A stretch of 64,000 nt of DNA, from NCBI RefSeq assembly GCF_013839445.1, contig NZ_JACDIT010000002.1:372001-436000 (forward strand), in the 5' to 3' direction. The stretch's first letter is position 1. Each line of letters opens with the position of its first letter. The translations under genes and the position numbers were made by a program. Source of the DNA: Chthonobacter albigriseus (lineage in GTDB: Bacteria; Pseudomonadota; Alphaproteobacteria; Rhizobiales; Pleomorphomonadaceae). The notes beneath the pieces were generated by a model that was not told the origin of the DNA, did not search any database, and saw only the letters and a program-made list of their open reading frames with translations. Positions 53,732-62,893 of this stretch are shown here, piece by piece.

Positions 53732-54064
53732 TTACTGCTGCATGTTGGCTTCGGCGCAGGTGCCGTCGTCCTTGGCGTTGTAGCCTTCGGGGCACGGAGC
53801 GGTCTGCGGGGACTTGCCGACGCTGTCGCCCTCGCCCTGCTGAACGGTCGAGGTGGCGCCGTTCGCGGTCGTGCCGCCCGCGGTGCCGTCCGAGCCGGTG
53901 GAGCCAGTGGCCGCGGCGCCGCCGAGAGCGGAACCATCATTGCCGGAAGCAGCATTGTTGCCAGCGTTCGAGCCGCTGTTGCCGGAGTCCTGCGCGAAAG
54001 CCACGGTAGAACCGGCAGCGATCAGGGTGGCCAGGGCGGTCATCTTCAGAATCTTCATCGTCAT
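53732..54064 (-). CDS. Small secreted Gly/Ser/Thr/Asn-rich protein
   Basis: 110 residues from MTMKILKMTALATL; GAGG five bases upstream supports this ATG over the next. A signal peptide ends at STVAFA-QD (about residue 24). The middle is low-complexity (SGNSGSNAGNNAASGN and similar), and the last 22 residues contain a two-cysteine motif, PCPEGYNAKDDGTC. It is convergent with the porin gene. The family is not recognised; the tail could be disulfide-bonded. A periplasmic or surface role is inferred only from the signal. Confidence 0.7.
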   Translation of the reverse strand: MTMKILKMTALATLIAAGSTVAFAQDSGNSGSNAGNNAASGNDGSALGGAAATGSTGSDGTAGGTTANGATSTVQQGEGDSVGKSPQTAPCPEGYNAKDDGTCAEANMQQ

Positions 54065-54438
54065 GTCGACCTCGTCGTTTTGTGCGTTGCGTTCGGCAGA
54101 CAAATCTTCCAAATGCATCGTGCATCCAGAGACTGAGAAACGACGCAGTTGCAAAGACGTTCCACCAGACCTTACGCTCGGTTGCTGACGACATCCCGAA
54201 GCTCGAGCTGAAGCTAGGGCTTTATATTTGCGGAATACCGCAAATTTCCGCCTGGGCGTCGGTTCGAGGCAACGAATCACAAATATGGGATCGGACTAGC
54301 TCAGACGGCGAAAAGCATCTATCATCTGAGTTGCAGCGGATGAGCCCCTATGCTGCGCCTGACATCCAACACGAAGCCCCGGCTGGTCGTTAGTCCGCCG
54401 GGGCTTCTGTCGTTTCGGAGCCCTCTGCGGCGGGGCGG
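54065..54438. other. Intergenic region with a strong hairpin
   Basis: 374 bases between the small secreted protein gene and gor. Bases 54373-54407 form an 11-base perfect stem, GAAGCCCCGGC with GCCGGGGCTTC, and a 13-base loop. On the plus strand it is followed by TGTCGTTTC, a poor T-tract; it could terminate a short transcript from 54280 onward or serve gor. No gene or tRNA seen, although 54295-54320 superficially resembles a tRNA D-arm. Confidence 0.45.
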
Positions 54439-55809
54439 TCAGCGGCGGTGCTTCACGCTCGGCGTACGCAGCGTGACCAGTTCCTCGGCTGCGGTCGGAT
54501 GAACCGCCATAGTGCGGTCGAAGTCGGCCTTGGTGGCGTTCATCATCATGGGAATGCCGAGCAGCTGAGCCATTTCGCCCGCCCCCTCCCCCATCACGTG
54601 GACGCCGAGAACGCGGTCGGAGATCGCGTCGACGATGAGCTTCATCATCATCCGCTCGTCGCGACCAGCGAGCGTGTTGCGCATCGGGCGGAACTCGGCC
54701 TTGTAGACGTCCACCGCCTCGTGAGTGGCGCAGGCGCGCTCTTCTGTCATGCCGACCGTGCCGAGTTCCGGCGTGGTGAACACGGCCGTCGGGATCAGCC
54801 CATGATCCACCAGCACTTCGCGTCCACCAAAAACCGTATCGGCGAAGGCATGGCCCTCGCGGATGGCGACCGGGGTCAGGTTCACGCGGTTGGTCACGTC
54901 GCCGACGGCGTAGATGCTGGGCACCGACGAGCGGGACCAGGCGTCGACCTTCACGGCGCCGACCGCGTCGAGTTCCACGCCGGCCGCTTCAAGGCCGAGG
55001 TCGCGGGTGTTGGGCAGACGTCCTGTCGCGTACATGACGAGCGAGGGAGGCAGCGACTCGCCGGTGTTCAGCGTTGCCACCGGGCCAACGTCGCCGTCCC
55101 CGATGGAGACGATGTCGGAGCGCGTCAGGATCCGGATCCCGCGGTGTGTGAGCGCGGCGGCGAGTTTGTCGACCATCTCGCGATCGAAGCCGCGCAGGAT
55201 CTGCTCGCCGCGGTAGATCAGCGTCGTCTCCACGCCGAGGCCGTTCAGGATGCCGGCGAACTCCACCGCGATGTAGCCGCCGCCGACGATCACCGCCCGT
55301 TCTGGGAGCGCCGGCAGGTCGAAGATCTCGTTGGAGGTAACTGCGCGTTCGATCCCCGGCACGCCGGCCGGCAGGAACGGCCAGGCGCCCGTGGCGACGA
55401 GAATATGGGCGGCGGTGACGGTCCGCCCGTCGGAGAGGCGCACGCTGTTCGGGCCGGTGACCACCGCGCGGGCGCGGATGATCTCGGCGCCGGAGCGCTC
55501 GAGATTGGCGACATAGGCCTTCTCGAGACGATCGATCTCCCGATCCTTGGCGGTGCGGAGCGTGGTCCAGTCGAAGGACGCCTCGCCCAGGGTCCAGCCG
55601 AAGCCGGAAGCGTCCTCGAACTCGGAGGTGAAGCGCGAGGCGTAGACGAGCAGCTTCTTCGGCACGCAGCCGCGGATGACGCAGGTGCCGCCGACCCGGT
55701 ATTCCTCGGCGATGGCGACCCGCGCTCCGTAGCCCGCAGCGATGCGGCCGGCGCGAACGCCGCCGGACCCGGCGCCGATGACGAAGAGGTCGTAGTCGAA
55801 GTTCGCCAT
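54439..55809 (-). CDS. gor: Glutathione-disulfide reductase
   Basis: 456 residues from MANFDYDLFVIGAGSGG. The FAD motif GAGSGGVRAGR, the redox-active disulfide in GGTCVIRGCVPKK, the NADP motif VGGGYIAVEFAG with following RGEQILRGFD, and the C-terminal HPTAAEELV with the catalytic His are all present. It reduces oxidised glutathione with NADPH in the cytoplasm. It follows DUF2059 by 30 bases, last in the rpiA-DUF2059-gor operon. Confidence 0.96.
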   Translation of the reverse strand: MANFDYDLFVIGAGSGGVRAGRIAAGYGARVAIAEEYRVGGTCVIRGCVPKKLLVYASRFTSEFEDASGFGWTLGEASFDWTTLRTAKDREIDRLEKAYVANLERSGAEIIRARAVVTGPNSVRLSDGRTVTAAHILVATGAWPFLPAGVPGIERAVTSNEIFDLPALPERAVIVGGGYIAVEFAGILNGLGVETTLIYRGEQILRGFDREMVDKLAAALTHRGIRILTRSDIVSIGDGDVGPVATLNTGESLPPSLVMYATGRLPNTRDLGLEAAGVELDAVGAVKVDAWSRSSVPSIYAVGDVTNRVNLTPVAIREGHAFADTVFGGREVLVDHGLIPTAVFTTPELGTVGMTEERACATHEAVDVYKAEFRPMRNTLAGRDERMMMKLIVDAISDRVLGVHVMGEGAGEMAQLLGIPMMMNATKADFDRTMAVHPTAAEELVTLRTPSVKHRR

Positions 55810-55839
55810 CGCGGATTCCGGCATCAGGACGGGCGGGCC

Positions 55840-56340
55840 TTAGAACTGATGGCCGCGCTTGATCAGCTCTTCACGCGACTTGGTGACCAGCTCGGTGGAG
55901 AGCGCATCGCGCCAGATGCTGGCGGAGCGGATCGAATCCTGGATCACCAGCGGCATGTTCTGGCCGAACTTCATGCCGACGGCGGAGGAGTAGAAGGCGG
56001 TGATCTCCTTCAGTTCGTCCTCGGTGAAGCGGGCGGCCCAGACGCGCTCGAGTTCGCGATCGAGTTCGGGGCGCCGCTTGGCGAGTTCGAGGGCGATCTG
56101 GTTGACGACCGCGTCGATTTCCTGGACGAGCGAGGGATTGGAGCGCTGGAACAGGGCCTTGGCCTGATCGGCGAGCACCGGCAGGATCTGGTCGAACTGC
56201 TCGGAGGCGTGCGCGGCGGCGATGGTGGCGCGCGCGGCTGCCAGATGGCTCTCCGCGTAGTCCTGGGACAGCACCGGCGAAGTGCCGAGAAGCGCCGCGA
56301 CCAGGGCCAACCCGGCCACCCGGATTCGATGGTTTTTCAT
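55840..56340 (-). CDS. DUF2059 domain-containing secreted protein
   Basis: 166 residues. A signal peptide ends at SPVLS-QD (about residue 25). The second half has the DUF2059 pattern, FTEDELKEITAFYSSAVGMKFGQNMPLVIQDS. All helical. GGAGGAG precedes the ATG. The family function is unknown; the consistent position between rpiA and gor in rhizobia is suggestive but has no explanation. Periplasmic by prediction. Confidence 0.9.
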   Translation of the reverse strand: MKNHRIRVAGLALVAALLGTSPVLSQDYAESHLAAARATIAAAHASEQFDQILPVLADQAKALFQRSNPSLVQEIDAVVNQIALELAKRRPELDRELERVWAARFTEDELKEITAFYSSAVGMKFGQNMPLVIQDSIRSASIWRDALSTELVTKSREELIKRGHQF

Positions 56341-56358
56341 TCTTCTCCTCCGGAGAGA

Positions 56359-57063
56359 TCAAATCGTTTGTCTATCGATACGCCTGATGCCGGATCGACC
56401 CGCGACGATCACCGTCGAGGCCATATCGATGAAGAGCCCATGCTCGACCACGCCGGGAATCCGGTTCAGGGCGAGTGCGAGTGCTTTTGGGTCCGAAATC
56501 CGGCGAAATGATGCATCCACCAACCAATTGCCCTGATCCGTGACGAGGCGGTTGCCAGACCCATCCTGCCGGAAAGAGATGCCGCCCGATAGCCCGGATC
56601 GACGTGCGGCGTCGGCGATGGCGCGAACGGTCGCCGTGGCGCCGAAAGTCACCACCTCGATCGGTAACGGAAACGCGCCGAGCGCCTCTACCTCTTTGCT
56701 CTCGTCGGTGATCACGATCATGCGGCGGCTGTCGGCCGCGACGATCTTCTCGCGCAGCAACGCGGCGCCGCCGCCCTTGACGAGGTTGAGGTCCGGGTCG
56801 AACTCGTCGGCACCGTCCACCGTGAGATCGAGGCCGGCGACGTCGTCGAGGCTGATGATGCGGATGCCAAGCTCGCGGGCGAGCCGATCGGTGGCCTCCG
56901 AGGTGGGCACGCCGACCACATCAAGGCCGTCCCTGACCTTCTCGGCGAGGAGCCTCACGAACCATGAGGCTGTCGACCCCGTTCCGAGCCCGAGCCGCAT
57001 GCCCGGCCGGACCTCCTCGAGCGCCGCCGCGGCTGCGGCCTTCTTCATCTCGTCCGACGACAT
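56359..57063 (-). CDS. rpiA: Ribose-5-phosphate isomerase A
   Basis: 234 residues from [11 protein letters not shown]; an earlier in-frame ATG adds seven residues and lacks a ribosome-binding site. Motifs [12 protein letters not shown] (phosphate loop), [29 protein letters not shown] with the catalytic Asp and Glu, and the C-terminal GVVEHGLFI are complete. It interconverts ribose 5-phosphate and ribulose 5-phosphate in the cytoplasm. It heads the operon rpiA-DUF2059-gor and is divergent from gph. Confidence 0.96.
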   Translation of the reverse strand: MSSDEMKKAAAAAALEEVRPGMRLGLGTGSTASWFVRLLAEKVRDGLDVVGVPTSEATDRLARELGIRIISLDDVAGLDLTVDGADEFDPDLNLVKGGGAALLREKIVAADSRRMIVITDESKEVEALGAFPLPIEVVTFGATATVRAIADAARRSGLSGGISFRQDGSGNRLVTDQGNWLVDASFRRISDPKALALALNRIPGVVEHGLFIDMASTVIVAGRSGIRRIDRQTI

Positions 57064-57228
57064 CAACCCACCCGGCACGGCCATAACGAAACGTTTGCGC
57101 TCTTACCACGTGGGTGGGTGGGGTCAAGCTTGGGGGAACACGGGTGTCCGAGCCGCCGGAACAGCCACGGTTCCGCTTGCCGCTCACGACACACGCGGCT
57201 ATCCACGGACGTCACTGCCGGAGACATC

Positions 57229-57918
57229 ATGACCGCGCCGCTTCTCGTGCTCGATCTCGACGGAACGCTCCTCGATACCGCCCCCGACCTTCTCGGAGCC
57301 CTCAACGCGGTGCTCGCCGAGGAGCGGCTGCCGACCGTGGACCGGTCGGCATTGACCACCAACTTCGGCCAGGGCGCGCGCTCGCTGATCGTGGAGGGGT
57401 TCCGCCGGGCCGGCGCGGCGTTGGCGGTGGAGCGGATCGACGACCTCGTCGCTCGGTTCATTGAGATCTACGCCGGGCGCCTCGCCAGCGAGACCGTGCC
57501 GTTTCCCGGCGCGGTGCAGGCGCTGGACCGGCTTCAGGCCCGGGGCATCCGGCTCGCCGTCTGCACCAACAAGCGCGTCCATCTCGCGGTGCCGCTGCTG
57601 GCCTCGCTTGGGCTGGCACACCGCTTCGCCGCAATTCTCGGCGGCGACAGCCTGCCCGTCCGCAAGCCCCACCCGGACCACCTGATCGGCACCGTGGAGG
57701 CCGCCGGCGGGCTGGTCGGGGCGAGTGTGATGGTCGGCGACAGCGACGCCGACATCGCCGCCGCCAAGGGTGCGGGGATCCCGGTGATCGGCGTTTCCTT
57801 CGGCTACACGCCGGAGCCGATCGGCGCGCTCGGTCCGGACGCGGTGATCGACCATTTCGACGCGATCGACGAGGCGCTTGCCGCCATCTCCCCCGCCTTT
57901 GCCGACGCGCTTGCCTGA
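57229..57918 (+). CDS. gph: Phosphoglycolate phosphatase (HAD superfamily)
   Basis: 229 residues from MTAPLLVLDLDGTLLDTAPD. HAD motif I is DLDGTLLDTA, motif II VCTNKR, motif III with K in RKPHPDHL, and motif IV VGDSDADIAAAK. Length and the cap region match phosphoglycolate phosphatase, which removes 2-phosphoglycolate from DNA repair or oxygenase activity. The MOSC gene follows ten bases after the stop. The start follows a weak GGAGA. Confidence 0.9.
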   Translation: MTAPLLVLDLDGTLLDTAPDLLGALNAVLAEERLPTVDRSALTTNFGQGARSLIVEGFRRAGAALAVERIDDLVARFIEIYAGRLASETVPFPGAVQALDRLQARGIRLAVCTNKRVHLAVPLLASLGLAHRFAAILGGDSLPVRKPHPDHLIGTVEAAGGLVGASVMVGDSDADIAAAKGAGIPVIGVSFGYTPEPIGALGPDAVIDHFDAIDEALAAISPAFADALA

Positions 57919-57928
57919 GGAGCTACCG

Positions 57929-58588
57929 ATGCCGATTCCCGCTCCGACCGTGATCGCCTCGATCCAGATCGGCCGCATCGTGCGGCTTCCCGATGGCGAG
58001 ACCCCGTCGGCCATCGCCAAGCGTCCGGTGGACCGGGCGGTGCAGGTCGGGCCGGAGGGCATCGTCGGCGACGAGCAGGCCGACCGCAGCGTCCACGGCG
58101 GGGTGGACAAGGCGGTGCTGCACTACAGCCTCGACCACTACGCCTCCTGGTGGAGCGACTACGGTGACGCCCTGCCCGCCTCACTGTCCGGCGGCGGCGC
58201 TTTCGGCGAGAACCTCTCGTCGGCCGGCTGGACCGAGGAAACCGTGCACCTCGGCGACCGGATCCGCGTCGGATCGGTGCTGTTCGAGGTCAGCCAGGCC
58301 CGCCAGCCCTGCTTCAAGCTGAACGTCCGCCACGGCGTGGAAGACCTTGCCTGGCGCGTCCAGAAGACCGGTCGGTCCGGCTGGTACTACCGGGTGTTGG
58401 AACCCGGCACGATTCGCGCCGGAGACTCGGCCGAGATCGTCGAGCGCCCGCACCCGGACTGGCCGGTGCAGCGCGGTTTCATGACGCTGATGCGCGATTT
58501 CCAGAACGTGGAGGCGCTGCGATCGCTGCGCGCGATCCCCGCGCTGGCGCAGGCGTGGGTGCAGCAGATCGACCGGCGGCTGGGCTGA
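57929..58588 (+). CDS. MOSC domain-containing protein, YiiM-like
   Basis: 219 residues; GAGGAGC precedes the ATG. The MOSC pattern is present: VGPEGIVGDEQADRSVHGGVDKAVLHY, GAFGENLSSAGWTEETVHLGDRI and ARQPCFKLNVRHG with the single conserved Cys. YiiM-type proteins reduce N-hydroxylated substrates using molybdenum cofactor. It is ten bases downstream of gph and likely co-transcribed. A tRNA gene follows. Confidence 0.88.
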   Translation: MPIPAPTVIASIQIGRIVRLPDGETPSAIAKRPVDRAVQVGPEGIVGDEQADRSVHGGVDKAVLHYSLDHYASWWSDYGDALPASLSGGGAFGENLSSAGWTEETVHLGDRIRVGSVLFEVSQARQPCFKLNVRHGVEDLAWRVQKTGRSGWYYRVLEPGTIRAGDSAEIVERPHPDWPVQRGFMTLMRDFQNVEALRSLRAIPALAQAWVQQIDRRLG

Positions 58589-58642
58589 AGCCGCGACTTT
58601 CGCGGCAGTTCCGGCCGGACGGCGCCCACCGCCAATCCCGGC

Positions 58643-58671
58643 TTGACTTGCCCGGCGGGCGCCCCTTATAT
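58643..58671 (+). promoter_or_regulatory. Promoter of tRNA-Val
   Basis: TTGACT (58643-58648), 17-base spacer, TTATAT (58666-58671), close to the sigma-70 consensus, ending 23 bases before the tRNA. Confidence 0.8.
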
Positions 58672-58694
58672 CGCGCCACGACCGGAACGGGTTT

Positions 58695-58769
58695 GGGCGA
58701 TTAGCTCAGCGGGAGAGCACTTCGTTCACACCGAAGGGGTCGCAGGTTCGATCCCTGCATCGCCCACCA
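58695..58769 (+). tRNA. tRNA-Val (anticodon CAC)
   Basis: 75 bases including the encoded CCA. The acceptor stem pairs GGGCGAT with ATCGCCC. The D-arm is GCTCAGCGGGAGAGC. The anticodon stem is CTTCG/CGAAG with loop TTCACAC, so the anticodon is CAC (reads GUG). The T-arm is GCAGG-TTCGATC-CCTGC. Complete cloverleaf. Confidence 0.97.
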
Positions 58770-58878
58770 TTCCCTTCCAGTCAAAGTTTTCCCGACATCG
58801 GCGATCAAACAGGCAGCAGTCTTCCGCTGCCCGACCGTTTGCGTCCAGGGCTGGCGCCCCGTGCGGGTGAATGCACCA

Positions 58879-59967
58879 TCACAACCGGAACAGCGTACCG
58901 AGGTTGCCGCCGAGGTTGCTGGAGGTGAGCCGCTCGGGCAGCTTGATGCCGGCGACGACCGAGCGCTTCTGCGGGAAGCGCTTGAGATAGGGCGCGAGCC
59001 AGGCCACGCGGTCGCCGCGGATGGCGCCGCTGCGGGTGGGGATCTTCAGCTGCTTCTCGCCGGTCATCGCCTCGACAGTCCGCGGGTCGCGGATCATGTC
59101 CAGGTTGAACTTGACGAGGCGGTGGATGGCGCCGCCGCAGGCGCCGTAGGCGTCCATGCCGTTGGCCGCTGCGAGTTCGGCGATCATCACCAGCGGGCCG
59201 GTGGCGTGGATATGGTAGTCGCGCGCCCGCTTGCCGCGGGCCAGTTCCATCGGCAGCACCCCATCCGCGCGGATCTGGCAGGCACCGATCTTGTAGCTGG
59301 TGAAGCCCCAGGCGAGATCGTCGCGGTCGCCGGTCACCACGCCGATCGCCGCCACGGAGAAGCCTGCCCAGTAGCGGTGGTTCTGGCGGTCGGACGAGCG
59401 GTCGTCGGTGCCGTCGGCGGAGAAGTTGCCCTTCACCAGATCGGCGAACTCCTGCAGCCAGGCGTCGATCAGCGCGCGATCCTCTGGGGTGCCGGCGTGC
59501 GCGTTCTTCACCTGCGCGTAGGAGATGGACAGGCCGGCCATGATGCGGGTGGAGGAAAGCACGGCCTGACGGGTGTCGAGGTCGGTCAGAGCGCCGGACT
59601 TCGCCCAGGCCGCCATCCAGGCGAGCGCGCAGGCCGCCTCCTTGACCCGGGCGCCGTTCGATTCGGTGTAGCGGGTCGCCATCTGCGAGACGTCGGCGAG
59701 ATAGTCGCGGATCGGCTTCATGCCCTGCTGGTAGGCTTCCTCGGCATCGTCGTCGATCGTCGACTTGGTCTTGTCGGACTGGTCGTAGCGGCTGGTGACG
59801 GCGAGCGAGACCACCGCCTTCGGGGCGCGGTTGCCGCAGGTCGCGGGGGACCCGCTGGCCTTGACGGAGGGGACGGGGAACGGCAGGGCGAGCATCGCGG
59901 CGGATGCCGGGCCTGCCAGCAGCAGACTGGCGATGAGGACGGGTCCGAGGGCTCGTCGCAGGGTCAT
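58879..59967 (-). CDS. algL: Alginate lyase (PL5 family)
   Basis: 362 residues. GGAGACACC precedes the ATG and a signal peptide ends at GPASA-AM (about residue 23), so it is periplasmic. N196-H197 (QNHRYWAG), R244 and Y251 (RARDYH) have the same spacing as the catalytic residues of Pseudomonas AlgL (H202, R249, Y256 as I recall), and a Lys occurs at 66 or 68. It cleaves poly-mannuronate by beta-elimination, clearing misdirected polymer from the periplasm during export. It is the last gene of the alginate-type operon and follows the Sel1 protein by 47 bases. Confidence 0.9.
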   Translation of the reverse strand: MTLRRALGPVLIASLLLAGPASAAMLALPFPVPSVKASGSPATCGNRAPKAVVSLAVTSRYDQSDKTKSTIDDDAEEAYQQGMKPIRDYLADVSQMATRYTESNGARVKEAACALAWMAAWAKSGALTDLDTRQAVLSSTRIMAGLSISYAQVKNAHAGTPEDRALIDAWLQEFADLVKGNFSADGTDDRSSDRQNHRYWAGFSVAAIGVVTGDRDDLAWGFTSYKIGACQIRADGVLPMELARGKRARDYHIHATGPLVMIAELAAANGMDAYGACGGAIHRLVKFNLDMIRDPRTVEAMTGEKQLKIPTRSGAIRGDRVAWLAPYLKRFPQKRSVVAGIKLPERLTSSNLGGNLGTLFRL

Positions 59968-60014
59968 GGTGTCTCCAAGGATTAAAGACCGGCAGTCTGA
60001 GCGCCGACCAGAGG

Positions 60015-62819
60015 CTACTGGGTGACCGGCGGCTCGACAGCCACCGCTTCGTCGTTGAGGGCTCGGGCCTTCGTCGCGTCGGGGGCGACCACGAAACCCA
60101 CTTCATAGGCGGCGGCGAGCGCCCGCTTGGCGTCACGGTCGCCGGCGTCGGCGGCCTTCTGCATCCAGGCGATGCCCTTCTGCGGATCACGGCCGTTCAC
60201 CGGACCGTAGAGGTAGGTCTCGGCCAGCGCGCGCATGGCGGCCGGCTTGCCCGCCTCGGCGGCGCGCAGCAGCCAATCGTTGGCGCGGCGACGTCCGTCC
60301 TCGCCGAAGGCACCGTTGCGTGCCTTCGCGGCGAGTTTGAGGAGATTGCCGCCGAGCGTGTCGAGATCCGACCCGATCCGGTCCATGACGCGTGCGAGGA
60401 CCGCGGCTTCGGGCGCCAGCACGTCGTCGGCGGCGAGCTTCAGGAACAGGACGTCGGCGCTGGAGTCGCCCGCATCGCCGCGGCCGACAAGCAGCGTTTC
60501 GGCGTCCTTCGGGGCGGGCGGACCGAAGGTGCCGCGGGCGAGACCCTCCGCCAGCCGGCGAAGCGCCTTCGGCTCGCCGGCCTCCAGCGCCATGCGCAGG
60601 TAGGACTCGGCCTTGGTGCGATCGCCGTCGGTGCCGATGATGATATCCGCCAGCGCCATCAGCGAGCCGCCGTCGGTGGGCTCGACGGTCTCGGAGGCGA
60701 GCGCGCCGTAGCGGGCGGCTTCCGCCCTGCCCTCGGCACCGAGGCTGACCCAAGCGAGACCGAGCTTGGAGAAGTCCTCCGCGCTGCAGGCGCCGCCGTC
60801 CTCGGCGAGCCGCTTCAGTTCGGCGATGCGCGAGGCTTCCGGCAGACCGTTGGCGAGCGCCAGTGACGCGGTGAAGTCGCCGGCCGCCGCGGCCGCCTGG
60901 AGCCATTCGTAGCCCGACCTGCCGCCGGCTTGCTCGCTGCCTTCGAGCAGTTCGCCCAGCTTGCGCATGGACGGCACGTGCCCGGCCTTGGCGGAGGGGA
61001 TCAGGAGATCGAGGAGGTCCTGCGGCTCGGCCGATCCGGTCTCGTCCAGCGCGCGGGCGAGTTCGAAGCGGGCGTCGATCGCACCGGCTGTCTCGGCAGC
61101 GCTGAAGAGCGCGCGGGCTTCGTCCATCGCGGCGAGGCCGTTTTCGGCCAGACGCGCTTTGGCGAGCGCGATCTCGAAGCCGCCCGGCGCGGCTGCGAGG
61201 CTGCTGCCATGAGCTTTCCAGCGGGCCGCCATCTCCGCGTCGGCAGGGAGGCCGCGGCCGGTTTCGTAGGCGATCACCATGGACGCTGCCGCGTCGGCGT
61301 CGCCGCCCTGGGCGGCCTCGCGCAGCAGCAGGAGGCCGCGGGCGGCGGTCTCGGGGTCGGCCGAGGCCATCAGACGGCGGGCGTAGATCTCCATGCTGCT
61401 GGACGATCCGAGGAAGGCCGCGCGTTCGGTCCAGGTCGCGGCCTTCTCGGTGGATTGGGCGACGCCCATGCCGCAGCGGTAGACCTCGGAAAGGCGCACG
61501 GCGGCAGCCGCGCTGCCGTTGGAGGCGGCGAGGCGGAACAGGCGGACGGCGCGCGGGAGGTCGCGCGGCACGCCGTCGGCGCCGGTGCGCACCAGCATGG
61601 CGGCTTCGTAGGCGCCCTTGTCGGAGCCCGCGTCGGCGGCCTTCTCCAGGTGGGCCAGCGCGGCCGCAGGGTTCTTGGGCGTGCCGAAACCATCGCGCTC
61701 CGCGATGCCGCGCTCGAACACCACGTCGGCGGGGGCGTCGGGCAGTTCCGCGGCTTTCACGAGATAGGCGTAGGCCTTGTCCGGGACCGGTGCACCTCCG
61801 AAGTCGCCGCGATAGAGCTGAGCGAGCCAGTACCAGGCGTCGGTACGGCCCACTTCGCCCGCCTTTGCAAGGAATTCGGCGGCTTTCTTCAGATCTTGAG
61901 TCACGCCCACGCCCGTCGCATAGGCGATGCCGACCGGCAGCAGCGCGGAGGCGCGGCCGGCGTTGGCGGCGATCTCGAAGTAGCGCACGGCCTTGGTTTC
62001 GTCGGGCGTCACGCCGAGGCCGCGGTGGTAGGCCTTGGCGAGCAGGATGGCGGCGCTGGAGTCGGCCTTCTCGGCGGCGAAGCGCGTCCACGCCATCGCC
62101 AAATCCGGGCGGGGCTCACCGAAAGCACCATCGGTGTAGAGGGTCGTCATCAGCCGTGCGGCGCGGCAGTCGCCGGTCTCGACCGCCGAGACGATGGCGG
62201 CAAAGGCGTTGGTGACGGCGAGATCGAGGGTCGCCGGATCGGCCTTGCCGGTGAGCTTCAGGAGGCGGGCGAGCGCGAGCGACGCGCGCGGGTCGCCCTG
62301 GGCGGCGGCGACACGGTAGGCGCGAACCGCGCCGTCGACGTCCTTGCCGGCAAGGAGATCGCCGAGCGAGCGGGCGGCGGAGCGCGAACCGGTCTTCATC
62401 GCCTCGCGCAGCAACTCGATCGCCTTCGTGCGGTCGGCCTCGTCGCCTGTGGCGATCAGCATCCTGGCCTCGATCGCCGCGCCTTCCGGGCCCGCGCCTT
62501 CCTTGCTGGCCTTGGCGAGGTGGCCGAGGATCCGGCGGGCGGCGTCGGGATCGCGCGCAACGCGCGCGCTGCCGACTGCGTATTCGCGGGCGATGGCAAG
62601 TAGGTCGTCGCGCGAGCGGTCCGTCTTGCCGCCGTCCCAGGCCGTCCAGTCGGAGCCGAGCTCGACCGGCTTCTCCACCACGCAGGCCTTCGCCGAAGCG
62701 GCGTCCGGCGGCGCGAAAGCGGGCAGTCCGGCGGCGTTCGCCGGCAAGGCCGCCAACAGCGCGGCGCCGGTCATCAGGGCGCGGGCAGTCGCAGGCTGGA
62801 ACAGGAGGGCAAGACGCAT
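60015..62819 (-). CDS. Large Sel1/TPR-repeat periplasmic protein, possible AlgK-like factor
   Basis: 934 residues from MRLALLFQPATARALM; the longer frame starts at TTG overlapping the algF stop, so the start is open to doubt. A signal peptide ends near ALPANA-AG and has no lipobox. Sel1-type repeats fill the protein (ARLLKLTGKADPATLDLAVT, AYHRGLGVTPDETKAVRYFE, AYATGVGVTQDLKKAAEFLA, AETYLYGPVNGRDPQKGIAW). In Pseudomonas AlgK is a Sel1 lipoprotein of about 475 residues that holds the export complex together; this protein is about twice as long and not lipidated. The place between algF and algL fits a role in polymer export or modification. Confidence 0.75.
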   Translation of the reverse strand: MRLALLFQPATARALMTGAALLAALPANAAGLPAFAPPDAASAKACVVEKPVELGSDWTAWDGGKTDRSRDDLLAIAREYAVGSARVARDPDAARRILGHLAKASKEGAGPEGAAIEARMLIATGDEADRTKAIELLREAMKTGSRSAARSLGDLLAGKDVDGAVRAYRVAAAQGDPRASLALARLLKLTGKADPATLDLAVTNAFAAIVSAVETGDCRAARLMTTLYTDGAFGEPRPDLAMAWTRFAAEKADSSAAILLAKAYHRGLGVTPDETKAVRYFEIAANAGRASALLPVGIAYATGVGVTQDLKKAAEFLAKAGEVGRTDAWYWLAQLYRGDFGGAPVPDKAYAYLVKAAELPDAPADVVFERGIAERDGFGTPKNPAAALAHLEKAADAGSDKGAYEAAMLVRTGADGVPRDLPRAVRLFRLAASNGSAAAAVRLSEVYRCGMGVAQSTEKAATWTERAAFLGSSSSMEIYARRLMASADPETAARGLLLLREAAQGGDADAAASMVIAYETGRGLPADAEMAARWKAHGSSLAAAPGGFEIALAKARLAENGLAAMDEARALFSAAETAGAIDARFELARALDETGSAEPQDLLDLLIPSAKAGHVPSMRKLGELLEGSEQAGGRSGYEWLQAAAAAGDFTASLALANGLPEASRIAELKRLAEDGGACSAEDFSKLGLAWVSLGAEGRAEAARYGALASETVEPTDGGSLMALADIIIGTDGDRTKAESYLRMALEAGEPKALRRLAEGLARGTFGPPAPKDAETLLVGRGDAGDSSADVLFLKLAADDVLAPEAAVLARVMDRIGSDLDTLGGNLLKLAAKARNGAFGEDGRRRANDWLLRAAEAGKPAAMRALAETYLYGPVNGRDPQKGIAWMQKAADAGDRDAKRALAAAYEVGFVVAPDATKARALNDEAVAVEPPVTQ

Positions 62820-62893
62820 CGAGGGAAGGCTCCACAACTCGGCACAGGGGCGCCGCCCGCGGGTTTCCGCGAGCGGCGATCGCATCGGGCGGA

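Noticed and set aside
54290-54365. tRNA-like segment with GACTAGCTCAGACGG
   Set aside because: Only a D-arm-like string is present; no acceptor pairing, T-arm or anticodon stem can be built.
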